The notes beneath the pieces are model-generated. The model saw nothing but the letters and a program-made list of their open reading frames with translations, made no database searches and was not told the DNA's origin. From Biomphalaria glabrata (taxonomy: Eukaryota > Mollusca > Gastropoda > Planorbidae), in the NCBI RefSeq assembly GCF_947242115.1, contig NC_074711.1:57930963-57994962 (forward strand): DNA of 64,000 bases, written 5' to 3'. The position numbers and the translations under genes were made by a program. Below, one piece after another: positions 38,138 through 50,037 of the stretch; position 1 is the stretch's first letter; every line of letters begins with the position of its first letter.

Positions 38138-40281
38138 CAGTGGCGTCACTAGCTTGTTGCGGGGGTGCGGTCTGCACCGGGTGACACCCGTCAGGGGAGT
38201 GACACCCAAGTGAAAAAAAAAAGAAATTTTGGAATAACTGACAATTAAAAAAAAATTAAGTGTCATTGGCTAAATATTGGAACAAATTGATAAATAGATC
38301 TATATATTTGTAAAAATATTTTGGCTAAACATATTTTAATTTTTAAATGACATTCTACAAATATTACAAAACATTACATCATACTTAATATCAAAAGCAG
38401 ATGTGAAACCTTACTTTCATCTGTATGTTAGCTGCATGTAAATAAACGCTTCTTTGATTTTTAACAAGGTCTTTATCGAATCTATTAAAATAGTAGATAG
38501 CATCGTAATATCAGGATGCCAACCAAATAGTCTCTGTTTAACAAATGACGACATTCTCCAGGCATATGTAAATTTTATAGAATAGAGTAGGAAATTAATT
38601 AAACAACAATTGAGATTTCTGATGATTATGATGTAATTTCAGAAGTTGAATGTAAAAGAAACTCTAGCAAAGAAGAAGGAAATGTTACAATGAATCAGTG
38701 GAATGGTATAGATTTCAATATTTTAGGAGATAGTTTCTTTTTGTTGTGTGCCAATTTCCCATAAATTGCGCAGAAAATTATCCAGAGGAAAAGGAAAAGT
38801 ACACCAGTTGTTAAAATAATGGTTCTGATGCTTCCTGTTGAGGATGATTTAGTCAGTTAATAATAAGAAATTGTATGTCTTTTGTTGTCAACTATTTTCA
38901 ACTAATTCTATAGAAATGAAATACAAATTAGTTACTAACCTTAATAAGTGGTGGATATAAAGTCCAAAATTGGAATATCGAAATACAATTGAATAATAGT
39001 CATCAGGATTGGAAAATCAGAAAACAATGGCATCCGGGTAATACTACAATTGACAAGGAAGTTGTTGCTATGACTGATGTATAGAAGAAAAACAATGGAA
39101 GGATATATTGCACATACATACTGTTTCTATAAAATCATAATATTTGACATTTTGTCACCAAATTAACGATGATTTTAATGGAGAACAAAGCTGGTGAGAT
39201 CTACTTAATATCTTAAAGTGTCTAGAAAGGAGTGAGCTTGAATTTCTGATATGTCGAGCTCAGGAATATAAACAATGCAGCTTCAGTGTATGGAGCCATA
39301 AAGGAATACGGAAAATTTTAAGAACCAACAGAAAAGCTATTTAATACATGTTTATAAAAGTTCCCCATTCAGACTTTGTGGTCTATAGTGCAGATGATGT
39401 AAAGGTCATCTGTTTCTGTGGCCTACGGTTAATAAGGGTGTCATGTAGCCAGCACAATGACCAACCGCCTCTACTTTTCCCCAACTAATGTCAGGCACCC
39501 ATTAGAGCTGACTCAGAGGCACCCAAAGATCCCGAAATAAAAAATCCCAGTCTTCACCAGGATTCGAACTTGCCACCCAGGGTTCGGAAGCCAAGCGCTT
39601 TACCTCTCAACCACCGCTCCATCAATAGATGTGTATACATCCCCTTAATCTATGTGGTCATTCTTTTTAAGAAAATTCTTCTTGCCTAAAATTTTAGTGG
39701 AATGGAAAAACATTTTTTCGTTCTAAAATTATTGCCTTTAGAGGTGCCGCTTAGATCGATTGCCAGTTGTCTTTTATTTTACCTATCTTTGCTTTATTTT
39801 TTTTTCGGGGAAGATGTACTAGAAGGCCCAAGATACATAAGAGTAGGCCTGCCTTTAAACTTTAGACAAAGTGATAGATAATTAAACTTTTTCTTTACCA
39901 AAAGCATAACACGTTGGAAAAAGGAACAGACCGACACTTTCATAACGGGTAAATTTATTAAAAATGAAATCTTTCAAGAAATGTATTATTAGTGATTGAT
40001 ACATTTTGAAGTTTGAAATCCAGAAAAGAAAAAAACACTGTAATTTTCTTTAAGGTTGCATTGTTGCAAAATTGAACTACAGATAAATTGTAACAACTAA
40101 ATTTTAAAATTTAATTGACATTTTATAGTTGTTTAACAATCAATTAATGTAGTTAATTATAAAGTATATGTGTATTATGAATAAACAAACAAAAAACACA
40201 ACATTTTTCTGTGTGGGGGGAGCGGGGGGTGGCACCCTGAGTGGACCGCACCTGGTGACACCCACTCTAGTGACGCCACTG
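38138..40281. mobile_element. Candidate hAT-like TIR element, 2.1 kb
   Basis: Inverted ends CAGTGGCGTCACTAG (38138-38152) and CTAGTGACGCCACTG (40267-40281) are perfect over 15 bp. Inside both lies a GGTGACACCC motif. Flanks are CTAGTAAC on the left and CTAGTACT on the right (6 of 8 match), compatible with a decayed 8-bp duplication. The interior is degraded with no readable transposase, and holds a later SINE at 39372-39622. Confidence 0.7.
39372..39622 (-). mobile_element. tRNA-derived SINE (family A), best-preserved copy
   Basis: Reverse orientation. On the plus strand: CATTCAGACTTTGTGGTCTA, AAAGGTCATCTGTTTCTGTG, GTAGCCAGCACAATGACCAACC, CACCCATTAGAGCTGAC, then the tRNA-like head with B box GGATTCGAAC and GAAGCCAAGCGCTTTACC. 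Inserted in the TIR element at 38138-40281, so it is younger than that element. Confidence 0.88.
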
Positions 40282-40497
40282 CTAGTACTACGTTTCTACT
40301 TAAAGTACTTCTGCTTTCTAGATCTCTAACTAGTGAAACTCACTGAAACAAATGAATAAACATGACAATCCGTCGGCATCACCTACAAGTTCTTCTAAAG
40401 AATCTAGATTTAATTTAGATCTCTAAAAACAAATCTAGCAATTAGTAGCATCTAGATATATACATACATAAATATAGATCTTTAGATCAGGGATGGG

Positions 40498-40572
40498 AAA
40501 CCTTTTTGAAAACTTTTTTTTATTGAGGGCCGCATTTTTAAAAATTTGGGAAAGGGGGGGGGGGGGGGGGGC
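40498..40572 (+). mobile_element. hAT-like element end fragment
   Basis: CAGGGATGGGAAACCTTTTTG followed by GAGGGCCGCA resembles the left end of hAT elements. A G-run follows. No matching right end was found nearby, so only a fragment is supported. Confidence 0.45.
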
Positions 40573-40891
40573 GCATATACTTATATGTTGACCTACTTAC
40601 AACTTAGAAAAATACACAAGCTAACTGTGTATAATGTCTTTTAATTCACATTCATATTGTATATTATACATTTACCTTTGATTTTTTACACTCTCAATTG
40701 AGGAATTTAAACAAGATATTTAAACAATAATATGTAGTCATTGTTGTAGTAAACAAGATTAGCATGCAGTTTTATCTTTCTTTACCATTTCCTATGTAAA
40801 GATAATATTAATATTTATTTAGATATATTTAATAAAGAAGTAAAGGTAGATTGTTTTTAAAAAAAAATTAATTTTAGGTCAACAATTATAA

Positions 40892-43800
40892 ATGAATATG
40901 GCAACAATAGAGAAGCTTATCAAAGCCTTTGAGGGGCTGAAAGTTTTCCAACCAAATGCACAAGTTGCAGAAGATCCCAAGTAAGTTTCATCTATTTTGT
41001 TTTTTTTTTAATACTATATTTTTAAAATTTCTAATATCTTTATAAATTATTCCATGCACAAGTATCACATTTGTATAAATGATTTTGTTGGTTAGGAAAA
41101 AAGATCAGAATGTACCAACCAAGAAAGATAAAATTCTACACTGCAATGTTGTTGCAGACTCTATGTGTTCACCCAACATGAGGTAAAATCTGATTGCAGT
41201 ACTGGATTTATTTTTTTTTATGTGTGTTTTTTTATAATTTATTTAAGCATTTATGCCTACAACATATTTTCTTGTTAATAATTACAAATTAAATTTACTT
41301 TTGTACATTTTTTTTGGTTCATTTTAGAACTATTGCAGATTTTCCTAAGTTTTTAGGCATTGCAATGGAAGCTTTTCTTAATCTTTGCGATGACCCTGAA
41401 GCAGATGTTCGGATGGTTGCAGATGAATGCTTAAACAGAACTATAAAGGTTTGGAGATGAAATTAATTTGTTAGTCATATAATATATATAGTGCTCATAA
41501 ATGGAAAAATGTTGTTTTTTTTAAATAGTAAACTATTTATTTATTAACTTTGATTTTATTAATATTTTGTCTATGTCAGGTGCTCTTAGAAACAAACTTG
41601 GGTAGACTGCAAGTTGAGCTCTACAAAGAGCTGAAAAAAAATGGTCCATCAAGAAGTCTTAGGGCAGCTCTATGGAGATTTGCTGACATGTGCCATCTGA
41701 TTAGGCCACAGAAGTGCAGGTATGTTTTTTTTTTACCTGTTTTTCGATCAATGTATTTAAACTTGTTTAGTGTTTTGATTTATTCACATATGTAGGCTTT
41801 AATTAATTTTGATTATTTATTGAAAAAGTAAAAAAAAAGACTTATGATTTTTTGTTAACTTGCAGACCATACATTGTAAATTTGCTTCCTTGTGTGGCAC
41901 GTATTTGCCGTAGAGAGGAAGAGGCTGTACAGGAAACATTGTCTACTGCCATGCCCAAGATCTGCTCGGCTCTAATGCCTTTTGCCAATGATACAGAAGT
42001 TAAGGTGAACTTTAAAATAAAATGAAAAATTTTGATTAATTGGGAACTGGGTTTGTCTGGATATTCGGTCATCTGTATAACTGACTTTGGAATATCATAA
42101 ACAGTCTATTTAACCAACAATATTAAGAAAATGCACTTGGGGTATTATGCTGTACATAGACATAAAATTCAAGTAAAATATACAGGGGAACAAAGTGTTA
42201 TACGTAGTAACCTACTTTTATTGAGAGTAATAATTGCTGATTTTTTGCTGCACCCTTGATTGTCATGCAAGACCACTGAGAGAATGTATTGTAAAACAAA
42301 AAAAAAGGCAGTCTGGATATGTGATGCTCCAAATAACCAACAAATAAAGGACGTTCTACTTTAGCTCACAAATCAAAACTGAAATGTATTTTATGTTTCA
42401 TTCTGAAATTGGAAACCAAAAGATTCCAGACTAATTTGATGTCAATAAATATTGCAGGCATTGTTGAAATCTTTCCTTCCTAACCTAAGATCTAGTTCTG
42501 CAGTCTGTAGAAGAATGTCTGCCAGCAGTTTAGCTTTGATTTGTCAGCATTCCAGAGCTCCACTGTCATTTTTCAATTACTTGATTGGAGTCCTTCTTGG
42601 CAAGTATTCTTAATTCTGCACTGTCTTTTTTTAATGATATAAATCTTAAATGGCTGAAAATAAAGTTAGCAATCCAAATAAATATCAATATTATTATAAT
42701 AGTATCATTTTGCAACATGTTTATGTTTAAAAAAAAAAGATTATGATTTCTACTTATTGTACTTTTTTTTTTTCTCAGAAATGATATTACCTGTAGATAC
42801 AGAGCATGATGTTCATACTTTGCTTGGTGTGATTCTGTGTTTGCGTCATGCCATGCCTCATTTATCACCATCCAATACAAAAGATCAGGGTCTGAAAGAT
42901 AGCTTTGGTTACAGGGAGGCAGAAGCAGAGCAAGCCGTTGGAGAGGAGCAAATGGTTAAAGTAAAAATATGTGACTGGATAAAAAACCCCCCATTAAAAT
43001 TTAAAAATTTGAAGGGAACATTCACCATGTTTGACATAGATCTAAATCCAATGCACTAGATCATTAAGACTCGTGGACCGTCTAATATACATACATACAC
43101 ATATATATAAATATAAAAGTAGAAAGACAGTGCTTAAAAACAATAAAATTAAAGATTACCAAGTTTTATGATATTAAGAATGTCCTGTTCTAAATGATGA
43201 TGCTAGTAGATTTATTTTGTTGTGTCCACAGATCTTGCAGGCCTTGCTCCACTACACTGGACACAGTGACCACAATGTTGTCACAGCTGCTCTAGAGTCA
43301 CTGCAACAGTTGTTGCGTACGCCCCCACCTACATTGAGAAAGATATTACTCACCCCTGGCAGTATCTCGAGGACTTATATTTTTAGTCATGACATTGATG
43401 ATGAGAACCATGGACGGATAGAAAGTGAGTAATGCACTCAGACCATCATTTTTCCATTAGTAACAAATTTTATTGCAAACATAGCATCCATGGATTAAAT
43501 AAAAGAGCATTAACTTTTTCTTTGAACATTTTTCTTTCAGGTGTCCTGGATTTGCCGTCAATGTCTGATGATGCAAGTCTTGATGAAGATGGTGATGCAG
43601 ATGTTAATGTTCAAGCACATTTAGCAAAAAAAACATCAACAGTTTTACCAGAGGTTGATCTAAAATCTACAAATAGTCAACAAAAGTTAGTGGAACAATG
43701 AAATATTATTCCTTTGTTAATATTTTAAGCTGCATTTTGTAATGATAATTTTTTTTTTTTTTTTTTAAAGTCGTTTTTCAATTTTCTTTGTTTTTCTAGG

Positions 43801-43948
43801 GGCCAAAACTCAGGGTTAATAGAGTCATCATTACAAGAGCAAAGGGACCATATTGATAACCAGACAATTGTGGTGACTGATGGCACAGAATATTCCAGTG
43901 TGGAAATTGGGGATATCAATGAAGAAAGATCAGAATTGTCTGCATCAG
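40892..43948 (+). other. HTT: HTT exons 1-10 (N-terminal HEAT domain)
   Basis: Exons: 40892-40980, 41096-41182, 41328-41448, 41580-41719, 41866-42004, 42458-42599, 42779-42960, 43232-43424, 43541-43685 and 43800-43948. Landmarks: [17 protein letters not shown] (exon 1), [19 protein letters not shown] (exons 2-3), [19 protein letters not shown] (exon 4), [17 protein letters not shown] (exon 7), [18 protein letters not shown] (exon 8). After the first 18 residues the sequence goes straight to [12 protein letters not shown], so the human-type Q and P tracts are absent. A possible untranslated upstream exon cannot be excluded: ATTTTAG stands 15 bp before the first ATG. Confidence 0.9.
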
Positions 43949-46900
43949 GTTAGTTGTTTTAAGGATTTATTTCACTAAATTCAATTTAAACTGTTATTTA
44001 ACGCTGGTAAGTAATGTGGATAACTAATTATAGCTTCCTTCAGTTGCGAAGCGACTATGGGTCATCTCATGGAAATGAGATTAATGCCTGGGCATTAGCT
44101 GATGTATCCAAAGGAGCGGCAAGTGTCAATACAGTTCAGGATCAGCTGCATCGCTGGCTCTGCCAGGGTGTAGCACTGAGTGCTGCAAACGGCCTAAGGG
44201 TCGCCCGCTCCTGATTTTTCCTCAGGATTAACTCCTGAAGCCTCCAACAATGGTTAACGAGCTCCTCCTGCCCGAAGCTTACTGGTTAATGATGATATGA
44301 CAAAGTAAGAGTTGAAATGCTTGTTAGCAATGTTGTGCCATCAGTGCTGTCATCTAGCTATCTTAGCAACTTATCTTTATCGTCTTGGGTAGATTCATAA
44401 ATATTGTCAAATCCTGGTTTCCTTTAAGTTTTGCTATGATCAAATTCTATAGCATGGTGATTGCCTTGTTAAAAAGACATGATTGTTTAGTTCTACCATG
44501 TGTTTCATCTTGACCAGGTATGTCACACAGTGAAAGTATTGAGACTTTACAAAGTGTCCGCAGCATTAGCCCTAACACAGTTCAGATGGCACCTGTCCAG
44601 CTTCCAGGTCATGACATGAATGGTAATCCCCAGATAATAGTTTGCCCTGGAGATGATGGGGCACTCCCTCCTGCTAGTCCTATTCCAAGTGGTGTTGAAG
44701 CAATACAACAGGTATCAAAGCTAAATAAGTTTGACATTGTTTTTTTTTTCTTTTGGATTTAAATTATTTATCAATGTTTATATTTATATGTACTATTTGA
44801 GATCTTATGAGTTTTAGTTGTTTGTTTGTTTATTTTAAATCTAAATGAACTCTGATATAATACAAAAAAAAAAGGGGGATGACTGCTAAAGCATTATTTA
44901 TTCTTATAATATGACATGACATATTTACATAGGACAAGCAAAATGCCTTAGCATTTTGGCTTTTTTTTTATAAATTTTGGTCTATCAAGGTTTCAATAAT
45001 AATTATTTTTACCCTTGTAAAATGTTGACATCTTCTTTAATCTTTAATGCAAAAATCAATTAACAGTATCTTTTGAAATTTTTGAAATTTATATTATTAT
45101 ATTTTAAAAATTATTTTGTTTATTGTAAAGTGATAAAAAAATATTTATTTCTTTTCATAATTTAAAACTTTTTTTAGATTACTATGGAACAAGATTCTCT
45201 GCAGGAAGTTGATGTACCACTTCTCTTTTATATGCGTCTGCTCTGCAAGCGTTTCCTCTTGACTGGAATGACTGAAGGTCTTGTACCAGACAAGCAAGTC
45301 AGAGTCAGCTTAAAGTCACTGGCTCTAGGATGTGTGTCATGCAGTCTAGCATTATGTCCCAGACTGTTTCTTTTCAAACTTTGTCCCACGGCTGTTAATT
45401 CAGGTAAATGCAAAAAAACATTTATTACTCACCAAATCATATACAAACATAATAATAAATCATAGACACTAGCATCTAACAGAAAATTGGTTCTTTCCAC
45501 CCCCTCCACCTCCCATATAACCTTTTAAATAAAGTCTCTGGAAGAACCAACAACAACATTCTACCAGAATACATCCAAAGAAATCTTACAATGATATTCT
45601 CAAGGTGGTCCACAATCTTCAACAAGAAAAAAGAATACTTTTTAAAAACAAAGCTTATCTAAGGAATAAAACCCCTAATGACTGCCATTCAGATGAAAAT
45701 TACAGGGTTTAGCGCCCTTTCTGCTTTATTAAACAAAATGAATTAATTAGTACCAAATGATTAACTAATTGATTAATTTTTGGTTTGACTCTTGTATTGT
45801 CATCGACTATGGATAATTATGCAACTTTTCAACTTGATCTGTGAATGAAAAGTGAAAGACAAAAAAGGTGATTGATATTTCTGTTTTGTGACTTGAGTTA
45901 CCTTGAGTTCCAATGAGGTTTCAATTCATGAAGTGACTCTTTTCACTTAAAAAAGGTGCTTAAAAATTTTATCATAACATTTTCCGCTATATAAAAGAAA
46001 CACCGAACAGTGAGAAAGAAAATATAAGATATATAAGATCTTGTGTTGACTCTTTCACTTACATGTCACTACATTCTAGTCATTGTGTTGTATATAGCTC
46101 AGCCTGGACTGTGTGCATCAAGTGTGTTGACATGCTTCTCAAGAAGATGTTCCACTTGTACTGCACATGCCTAGATCATTTTCTTAATGAATCATCCTTT
46201 TCCTAATTTTTTGTTTGTTATTATCTTACAGGCAGTGATCAGAATATTCAAGACATCACTTTGTATGCTGGTCATCCTGACCACCAATTGAAAGGTCAAA
46301 CAGCCATTGTGATAGGAAGTTTTGTCAGAGCTGCTCTGACAGAGGGCAGGGGAAATTTTCATCAGTGGATTATGGCAAACAAGCCCCCATCACAAAGTAT
46401 GATTTGTGCTAATGCTGTTGTAGTTTTTGCATAGATAATAATGTTTGTTGCAAAAATGTACAATAGGTTACCTCTTTTTGAAATACAACCACAAATTTAC
46501 ACATTTTAAAAAGAAACTCTATTTTTAGGCTACTTGGGAAAATGGGTGGACTGGTGGCGTAAAACCAATTAAAAATTGCATCCTCCTCTTGGATTTGATT
46601 TCTTGACTTTGATTTTGGCAGCCTGTCATTTTACTCTTCGGCCACTACGCCCCTTATTAAGCTAACTATTTTAATTTCTTTTTTTTTTATATGTTTATGC
46701 CGTGCTGATGAATCCAATGTTACAAGATATGTGTTAAATTGACTAGTTTTAAAATTGAATTTTTTTAAAAGTCCTATATTTGACATTTCAGATGTGTTAA
46801 CCTTAGATGCCCTATTGAAAATCATTGTGAACATTATGGAAGATGAGTCTGCGGTGGCTATTAGAGCAGCATTAGTAGCCTTGCAGATGTGTCTGGCTCA

Positions 46901-49900
46901 CCTCTTGGATAGCTGTCATGGGCGCCTGGGATTAAATATTTTATTTGATTTGCTGATAGTCAGGTCTAATCCTTATTGGTTGGTCAAGGTATTTTCACGT
47001 TTCAATTATTTTTCTTTCCTTATTTAATGTTTCTACTTCTGTGTTGTATTTCTGTTGGCTTTTGATACTTACCACAGTTAATTTAACTCAATGAATGATT
47101 TCAAGCTATCTTGTAGTTTTGTTTTGTTTTCAGGTGGAACTATTAGAATTGATTGGAGGATTGAATTTTAAAGTCATCAGTTATTTAGAGTCAGTGTCTC
47201 AAGATATCATCAAGGGAGATCATAACTTTCTAGGTGTAAGTTTGCAAACATTTTTTGTTGGTTGTACATTTGCAAGTAGATGTTTTAGAACAAAAAAATT
47301 AAATCTTAAATTTTACGTCTATTATTTTCATGGGTGCTACTCTTCAGTCACCTGACGGATTTTGAAATTTTTTATCTCTCCATCATTTTTATTGCTGATC
47401 AGCACAAATATTTTTTTATTTACACTTTTTGTTTTGTAACATACAAATATAAAATACAAATAGAAGAGAAGAGTAGGGAGGAAACAACTAAATCTACACA
47501 ATTAGTATTAGTACATTATCCAATCTTTTCTTATTTCTGTATCTTGTTATTTATATTGCTAACGAAATAGTTATGTGTTCTATAGAAAATTAATATTAGT
47601 GTTACAGCCATACAGCAGATTGCTATATGTTTGGACTTGGATATACCCATTATACATATAAAATAAAATGCATAATTAACTGGATATTACGGAGACTAAA
47701 AAGCCTCACAGTTTTGTTACTATTTAGTGATGTAACACTAGAATTGTGTTGCAGTGAGTGGATTCTTTGTTACCCCTTACATGTAATAGAAATAAAATTC
47801 ATCAAGCCAAACTAACACTCCAACCCCAAAACTGTTTTAATCCTTCTTTAGATTTTTTTAGTAGTATTGTATAGAATGTCTTGAGTTATTTTTAGACATT
47901 CCTGAACTAGTCTCTAATTTCCAGAAGATGCAAAGTTTTACTATTGTGGTTTTTAAGAAAGTCAAAGATGTACATTTATGGCTTGATTGTTACGTACTTA
48001 TGTTTTCCTTTTTGTCTGAAATGTACAGAAGATGTGCCTGCAGGAGCATATTTTTCAAGAGATAGTTCTTCATTTACTTGGAGATGAAGATGCCAGAGTG
48101 CGTACTGCTGCCTCATCAGCTATAGCCAGGTAGACTATTTGTTTGTTTCTCAAACTGTGATATTTAATGTTAAAAAAAGGAATAAATGGCAGCTCTGGTA
48201 TTTTTGGTTATAAATGATTGCTGTAAGTAAATAGCTAAAACTGGGGGGAGGGGGGGGGGTTAAATCATGAATCAAGCATGCAACTGAATCAAATTTCTAT
48301 AAAAATGGAGGCCTAACTGAAAAGAAATTGTTGAGAAATAAATTGATTGTATACATTTTTAATTACAAAAACTTCAGTAAGATTAATGTGACTTGATTAT
48401 ATGTTTCATTCAATGAGTGACTTTTTCTGTATCATGCTACAGATTGGTGACATCATTGTTTTTCCCTTCTGACAACCCTCAACAAGATCCAGTCATCTCC
48501 ATAGCCGCTGACCAAACTACAGATTTGCTGACTCCCATAATGCACCCTTTCCTTACTGGTCAGCTGCCACCACTTGTTCAGGGGCTCATAGAGCCTTTCA
48601 TGTTTGACATTTTGGAAGAGATAAATCCTTGCATTGAAAGTGCATTGTCTCGTGTTGTTCAGCAGTTACTGCATTTATTGTTGGTCTCCCAATCCAGATA
48701 TATCACGGTTAGTTGTACCTTTTTTTTAATGGCAGTTATGTTTCAAACTAATATCAGTAAAGTTTTAACATAAGAAATAATTATTTTATATCCTACTGGC
48801 AGAGTGGGTGCTGTCAAGCCCTGTGCCGCCTGTCAGAAGAATATCTCATAACACAGTATGCACCATCCTGGGGTTGTGGTCCAGCCAAGCCAATATCTAC
48901 CAAGGAAAAGGTTGAGAAACTGGGGATGAGAAGGCCTCCAAACAGATCTTTGAGTGCATCAAGGTAAAGTATTTCTTTGTATCTTTCAGACTGTCTGTTG
49001 CCAATTCAATTGTAAATTTATTGTGTGCATGTCTTAGCAATTTAGATTCACCAAGCCATCAAATGGTCCCATTGTGTGAGACTTTTGACCAACAAGTGAT
49101 TGTCAGAATGACAAATGATTCAATTATTTCTGAATTAATATTTATCTGTTTAAATCTCAGTTCTGATCTCTCTTCATTACAGCATGGATGAGTTGACAAC
49201 AGCATCTGGAGGAGGACCACTGCCAATAGTTCTCTCTTTGTTGTTTTCTTCACAGGCTGGACTTGAACTCACCACTCATCAAGATCTGCTGCAACTTGCA
49301 GGAAATCTCATTTGTGGTAATTTTTTCATGCGTTATTGACATCATTTGAAAACCTGTATGTGTGCATATATATATATATATATTGTTACGAATCTCACTA
49401 TCCAGGCTCTCTGCAAACTGCACCACACGACACCACCAACTGAAAGAACTTGACAACTCAGAGCTCCAAATAACGTAATAGTTTAATGTCAATAAATAAC
49501 AGCCAACACTGTACAATTGGCAGCACGTAACACAAGACTGTACAAATATCTCTCCGTTAATCGCTGTACCGCCGTATCAACTCTTGCACTGGTCTCTCTG
49601 TCTCTTCTCTGACTTGTACTGAGCCGTCGTAACGAACCGTAGCTCGAGAAGTTGTGTCTCCCTCATCTCTGATACCTTCGCTCTTTATATAGGGTCCCTG
49701 CTGGCCTTCTAGACCTGGGCAGAACGTCGCTCGACCATTCTGGGTGGTCATATGACTACATCCCTCGTGACGCTCCTGAGCTCTGTTCACGACGACGATC
49801 CTACTCGAACCTTCATGTTGATACTCGTCTCGGCTGACCGTTGTAACTCGTCACGGTTGACCGCTCGTCTAGCGCTGGCCTGGGGCGATTTGTGTCGGCT

Positions 49901-49947
49901 GACTACACATACACCACTACCCCCATCTGTGCCACCACTAGGTTTAT

Positions 49948-50037
<90 letters not shown>

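Larger units (their letters stand above)
36544..40891. other. Head-to-head intergenic region, NUDT17 and HTT
   Basis: The two genes start back to back, 4.3 kb apart. The gap contains TAGATC-type sequence (36990-38137 and 40300-40490), one large TIR element (38138-40281) and a hAT-like end. The part nearest NUDT17 (36640-36960) and the part nearest HTT (40600-40891) are plain AT-rich; any promoter should lie there, but no TATA box or clear core element is recognisable. Confidence 0.7.

Noticed and set aside
42757-42778. In-frame extension of HTT exon 7 upstream (MYFFFFSE)
   Set aside because: It is the pyrimidine tract of the acceptor; exon 7 starts after CTCAG at 42778.
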